From assembly GCA_947174215.1 (NCBI GenBank), contig CAMWIB010000009.1:1-16520 (forward strand): 16,520 bases of DNA, read 5' to 3'. The position numbers were made by a program, and so were the translations under genes. The DNA is from an uncultured Clostridia bacterium. Its GTDB lineage: Bacteria; Bacillota; Clostridia; Christensenellales; CAG-917. The number at the start of each line of letters is the position of its first letter. Within the stretch, counting starts at the first letter, position 1. Below are positions 14,288 through 16,520 of this stretch, piece after piece. Below the pieces are notes generated by a model. The model was not told where the DNA came from. It saw only the letters and a program-made list of their open reading frames with translations, and made no database searches.

Positions 14288-14375
14288 GCCGTTATTCAGT
14301 TTGGCTAAGCTGGTTATAAACAGTTTTAGGATTAAAATAAACGGTAATACGACGCCGATACAAATTATCGCTACG

Positions 14376-14404
14376 TTGCGATAAAGTGAGAATTGTGGTA
14401 AAAT
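14376..14404 (+). promoter_or_regulatory. Possible internal promoter for permease and ATPase genes
   Basis: TTGCGA (14376-14381) and TAAAAT (14399-14404) are 17 bases apart in the 145-base gap after the binding-protein gene. A weak hairpin ATCGC/GCGAT overlaps the -35. This might give the membrane and ATPase genes separate expression. Confidence 0.35.
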
Positions 14405-14432
14405 TAAGGGTATTAAGGCAGAATATAACTTA

Positions 14433-15221
14433 ATGAAAGGTATCAGTATAGACAAAAAGACGGCTAAACGAATAGCTATGAATATTTTTTACCCGCTGCT
14501 GGCATTTGCAATAATGCTGGCAGTTTGGGCTATTGTGGCAAAGATTAAGGACAATTCGTTCGTTTTGCCTATGCCGTCTGTCGTACTGCAAAAGTTTTTT
14601 GCTCTCGGAAGTAGGGATACGTTTTGGCAAAGCGTAGGATATACGCTTCTACGCACGTTGCTTTGCTTTGCGCTGTCGTTTGCGCTTGCTTTGGTACTCG
14701 CTTCACTCGCGGGGCTGTTCAACCCATTACATAGGGTTCTTGCGCCTATCGTGACGTTTCTGCGAGCCGCTCCTACCGTTGCCGTCATACTCATACTGTA
14801 CGCGTTTATGGAAGATAACTCTATGGCGATAGCCGTCGGCTTTTTGATTGCGTTTCCAATTATGTATTCATCCTTCCACAGCGCAATCGTAGGAGTGGAT
14901 AAAGACCTGCTTAAAATGGCTAAGCTGTATAACGTGCGTCCGATTGACAAAATCAGATTTATCTATATACCCTCCATTGCAAATTGCCTTTTCGATACAA
15001 GTAAGTCTACGCTATCTCTTACGCTGAAAGTCGTGATTGCTTCTGAGATACTCGTAAGTATTACTTTAAGTATTGGAGAGAGAATTCAAGAGGCATATGC
15101 TACATTCAACGTGAGCTACCTGCTTGCATGGACGCTTATTGCTATCGTGTTCAGCTTCGTACTTGAAGCGGTCGTGGCGATTTTGAAAAAGATATGGGAG
15201 GTGACGAGATGTCGGGTGTAA
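14433..15221 (+). CDS. ABC transporter permease, SsuC/TauC type
   Basis: The 262-residue integral membrane protein has about six helices and the binding-protein-dependent transport domain. The pattern VGYTLLRTLLCFALSFALALVLA, then RVLAPIVTFLRAAPTVAVILI, is characteristic of NitT/TauT permeases. The cytoplasmic coupling loop VDKDLLKMAKLYNVRPIDKIRFIYIPS corresponds to the EAA loop that contacts the ATPase. It has no strong ribosome site (AAGG is distant from ATG 14433), so its translation may be limited. Its final codons overlap the ATPase start by 13 bases, placing the two in tight translational coupling. Confidence 0.9.
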   Translation: MKGISIDKKTAKRIAMNIFYPLLAFAIMLAVWAIVAKIKDNSFVLPMPSVVLQKFFALGSRDTFWQSVGYTLLRTLLCFALSFALALVLASLAGLFNPLHRVLAPIVTFLRAAPTVAVILILYAFMEDNSMAIAVGFLIAFPIMYSSFHSAIVGVDKDLLKMAKLYNVRPIDKIRFIYIPSIANCLFDTSKSTLSLTLKVVIASEILVSITLSIGERIQEAYATFNVSYLLAWTLIAIVFSFVLEAVVAILKKIWEVTRCRV

Positions 15222-15991
15222 ATAACGGGGTCCCCACAAACGTCCCTGTTTGTGGGGTAAATGATGGGGTTCCCACAAACGTCCTTGTTTGTGGGGTAAA
15301 TATAAAAGACTTGAAGGTTTCGTACGGCGACAAAACGATATTCGACGGTTTAGATATCCCGTTTGCCGAAAATAAGATAAGCGTTCTGCTTGGCGGAAGC
15401 GGTGTGGGAAAGACAACCTTGCTCAACGCTATCGCGGGGCTTTTGCCGTACGAGGGGAGTATTGAGAAAGACGGAGAGGTGAGCTACATCTTCCAGAACG
15501 ACAGGCTCGTTCCTACGATTTCCGTGTACAAGAATCTGGATATGATTCTGCGCGGCGTGTATAAGAGCAGGACTGAGCGTAAGCTGAGAATATATGAAAT
15601 GCTGTATCTGCTTGAAATATCCGACCTTGCGAACAAGCTTCCCACTACGCTGAGCGGAGGACAGGCGCAACGAGTGGCGATAGCAAGAGCGTATCTCTAT
15701 CCAAGCAAGATATTGCTTTTGGACGAGCCGTTTAAGGCGCTCGATACCGCACTCAAAGCAAGGCTTATAAAACAACTCGTAAAGCTCAATCAGATGGAGA
15801 AGCGTACGGTGATTTTCGTTACCCACGCTATTGACGAGTGCCTGTTGCTCGCCGACGACTACTACGTGATAGGGGATAACCCTGTAAAAATTACGCATAG
15901 CGGAAGGATAGAGCGTGCGCAGTTCGATAGGGAGTTGAGCGATAAAGAGCTTGTAGAAGTGCGCGACGGTTTACTGCGCGAGCTTTGCTAA
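15209..15991 (+). CDS. ABC transporter ATPase, NitT/TauT type, with an in-frame palindrome-derived N-terminal insert
   Basis: The 260-residue ATPase powers the importer with the permease and binding lipoprotein. All key motifs are intact: Walker A GGSGVGKTT (62-70), Q-loop Q96, signature LSGGQAQR (148-155), Walker B ILLLDEP with D172-E173, and switch H206. The start at 15209 is set by GGAGGTGA (15197-15204); an in-frame ATG at 15194 overlaps that site and is unlikely. Residues 6-31 are two copies of a 13-residue unit (NGVPTNVPVCGVN and DGVPTNVLVCGVN) encoded by palindromic elements. Removing them leaves MSGVN joined to IKDLKVSYG, exactly the expected beginning of an ABC domain. The insert lies ahead of the first strand and should not disturb the fold. 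Confidence 0.92.
   Translation: MSGVNNGVPTNVPVCGVNDGVPTNVLVCGVNIKDLKVSYGDKTIFDGLDIPFAENKISVLLGGSGVGKTTLLNAIAGLLPYEGSIEKDGEVSYIFQNDRLVPTISVYKNLDMILRGVYKSRTERKLRIYEMLYLLEISDLANKLPTTLSGGQAQRVAIARAYLYPSKILLLDEPFKALDTALKARLIKQLVKLNQMEKRTVIFVTHAIDECLLLADDYYVIGDNPVKITHSGRIERAQFDRELSDKELVEVRDGLLRELC
15227..15258. repeat. Palindromic element, copy 2 (in frame in the ATPase gene)
   Basis: It is identical to the intergenic copy at 12775-12806 over 32 bases, with stem CCCCACAAAC/GTTTGTGGGG and loop GTCCCT. It begins 18 bases after the A of the ATPase ATG and just after the permease stop codon. Confidence 0.92.
15266..15297. repeat. Palindromic element, copy 3 (in frame, tandem with copy 2)
   Basis: It starts 39 bases (13 codons) after copy 2 and differs at two positions. 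One is C to T in the outermost stem pair, which still pairs as U-G in plus-strand RNA. The other is in the loop. GTAAAT follows both copies and also precedes copy 2. Confidence 0.9.
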
Positions 15992-16034
15992 TATAAAATA
16001 TCCGTTCAAAATGCTCGCTATCCCATTAAAATAA

Positions 16035-16063
16035 TTGACAACGTATTTTTTTGATATTATAAT
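16035..16063 (+). promoter_or_regulatory. Perfect consensus sigma-A promoter of rpmE
   Basis: TTGACA (16035-16040), a 17-base spacer and TATAAT (16058-16063) match the consensus at every position. The predicted leader is about 66 bases and contains a small ACGCG/CGCGT hairpin near 16084-16101. Confidence 0.88.
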
Positions 16064-16135
16064 AAAGAAACTTTATGTCATATACGCGTAACGTGGCGCG
16101 TGTGGGCGTAAAAAAACGAATATAGGAGTACGAGA

Positions 16136-16342
16136 ATGAGAGAAGGTATTCATCCTAAATACCATGACGTGACCGTCACCTGCGCTTGCGGACATACTTT
16201 CCAGACCGGTACCACCAAGGACGTGACCGAGATGAAAGTTGAAATTTGCTCCAAGTGCCACCCTTATTTTACGGGTAAGCAGAAATTGGTTGACACCGGC
16301 GGACGCGTAGACAAATTCAAGAAGAGATACAATCTCAACTAA
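16136..16342 (+). CDS. rpmE: 50S ribosomal protein L31, zinc-binding form
   Basis: The 68-residue protein starts MREGIHPKYHDVTVTCACG and contains the L31 signature CSKCHPYFTGKQKLVDTGGRVDKFKKRY. The four zinc ligands C16, C18, C38 and C41 are present, so this is the primary zinc-containing form rather than the zinc-free paralogue. L31 sits at the central protuberance of the large subunit and bridges to the small subunit. The ribosome site is TAGGAG, 8 bases upstream. It is a single gene with its own consensus promoter and terminator; rho, a frequent neighbour, is not next to it. Confidence 0.97.
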   Translation: MREGIHPKYHDVTVTCACGHTFQTGTTKDVTEMKVEICSKCHPYFTGKQKLVDTGGRVDKFKKRYNLN

Positions 16343-16347
16343 AAAAA

Positions 16348-16385
16348 TGCAGGCACTGTTTTTATGCGTGCCTGCAATTTTTTTT
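16348..16385 (+). terminator. Intrinsic terminator of rpmE
   Basis: A 9-base-pair stem TGCAGGCAC/GTGCCTGCA (16348-16356 with 16368-16376) is followed by eight T residues. It begins five bases after the stop codon. Confidence 0.93.
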
Positions 16386-16440
16386 AGAATGGAATTATTC
16401 GAAAAGAAATATCAGCGAGAAAATAAAGAGATTTATTGAT

Positions 16441-16520
16441 ATGATAAAAGAATTGCCCGTTACAAAAATCGCCGATGATGTTTATTTGATAAATGAATTT
16501 GACGGCACGAATTGCTATTT
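16441..16520 (+). CDS. Probable metallo-beta-lactamase-fold hydrolase, 5' end only
   Basis: Twenty-six codons are visible before the right edge: MIKELPVTKIADD, then VYLINEFDGTNCY. The pattern of an early strand, 'DVYLI' and 'GTNCYL' is characteristic of the N-terminus of MBL-fold hydrolases. The metal-binding HxHxDH motif would lie outside the window, so the call rests on the N-terminus alone. The ribosome site is weak (AAAGAGA about 11 bases upstream). A 16-codon ORF (16389-16439) just before it is probably chance. Confidence 0.55.
   Translation, partial: MIKELPVTKIADDVYLINEFDGTNCY

Noticed and set aside
12716..14432. Thiamine pyrophosphate riboswitch upstream of the NMT1-type importer
   Set aside because: The conserved CUGAGA core of the TPP riboswitch is not found in any gap of this operon.
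15227..15297. CRISPR-like repeats
   Set aside because: Only two adjacent units, with 7-base spacers, in frame within a gene and with no cas genes; the third copy is 2.4 kb away.
16389..16439. 16-codon ORF just before the last gene
   Set aside because: It starts only four bases after the terminator T-run, has no ribosome site and is too short to support.

Overview
The window looks like a chromosomal piece from an uncultured, anaerobic, spore-forming member of Clostridia (Bacillota). The grounds are dipicolinate synthase genes, a flavodiiron/rubredoxin oxygen-defence protein, a TM1266-type regulator usually tied to [FeFe]-hydrogenase systems, lipobox-containing lipoproteins, strong AGGAGG-type ribosome sites and TTGACA/TATAAT promoters. 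TGA is used as a stop, so the code is standard. A relative of Christensenellales is my guess from style only.

Layout. Minus strand, 1-2539: a MATE-family exporter running off the left edge, then the dpaA-dpaB pair that makes the spore-core chelator dipicolinic acid. Divergent from dpaA is a two-lobed P-loop protein (2763-3776). Both sides of this divergent junction carry the same mother-cell sigma-K-like element (CATAGCATA with an AC-type -35 at identical spacing), which suggests the ATPase is also a sporulation gene. A 317-base gap with a clean sigma-A-type promoter and a GC-rich palindromic leader leads to a giant 1831-residue BspA-like leucine-rich-repeat lipoprotein (4094-9589), closed by a strong terminator.

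Next is a flavodiiron protein fused to flavodoxin, flavin reductase and rubredoxin domains (9795-11582). A 129-base imperfect palindrome starts within its last sense codon and runs through its stop codon. A ZIP-family metal transporter (11855-12715) follows, then a short hairpin-rich intergenic region.

From 12910 to 15991 there is one apparent transport operon: TM1266-type regulator, a 30-codon small ORF packed exactly between its neighbours, an NMT1/SsuA-type substrate-binding lipoprotein, a permease and an ATPase. The ATPase gene carries two tandem copies of a 32-base palindromic element inserted in frame just after its start codon. A third copy, identical to the first of these, lies about 2.4 kb upstream in the 12716-12909 intergenic region. 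This in-frame palindrome family is the most unusual thing in the window. The right end holds rpmE (ribosomal protein L31) with a consensus promoter and terminator, and the first codons of a probable metallo-beta-lactamase-fold hydrolase.

No rRNA, tRNA, CRISPR array, transposase or recognisable riboswitch was seen.
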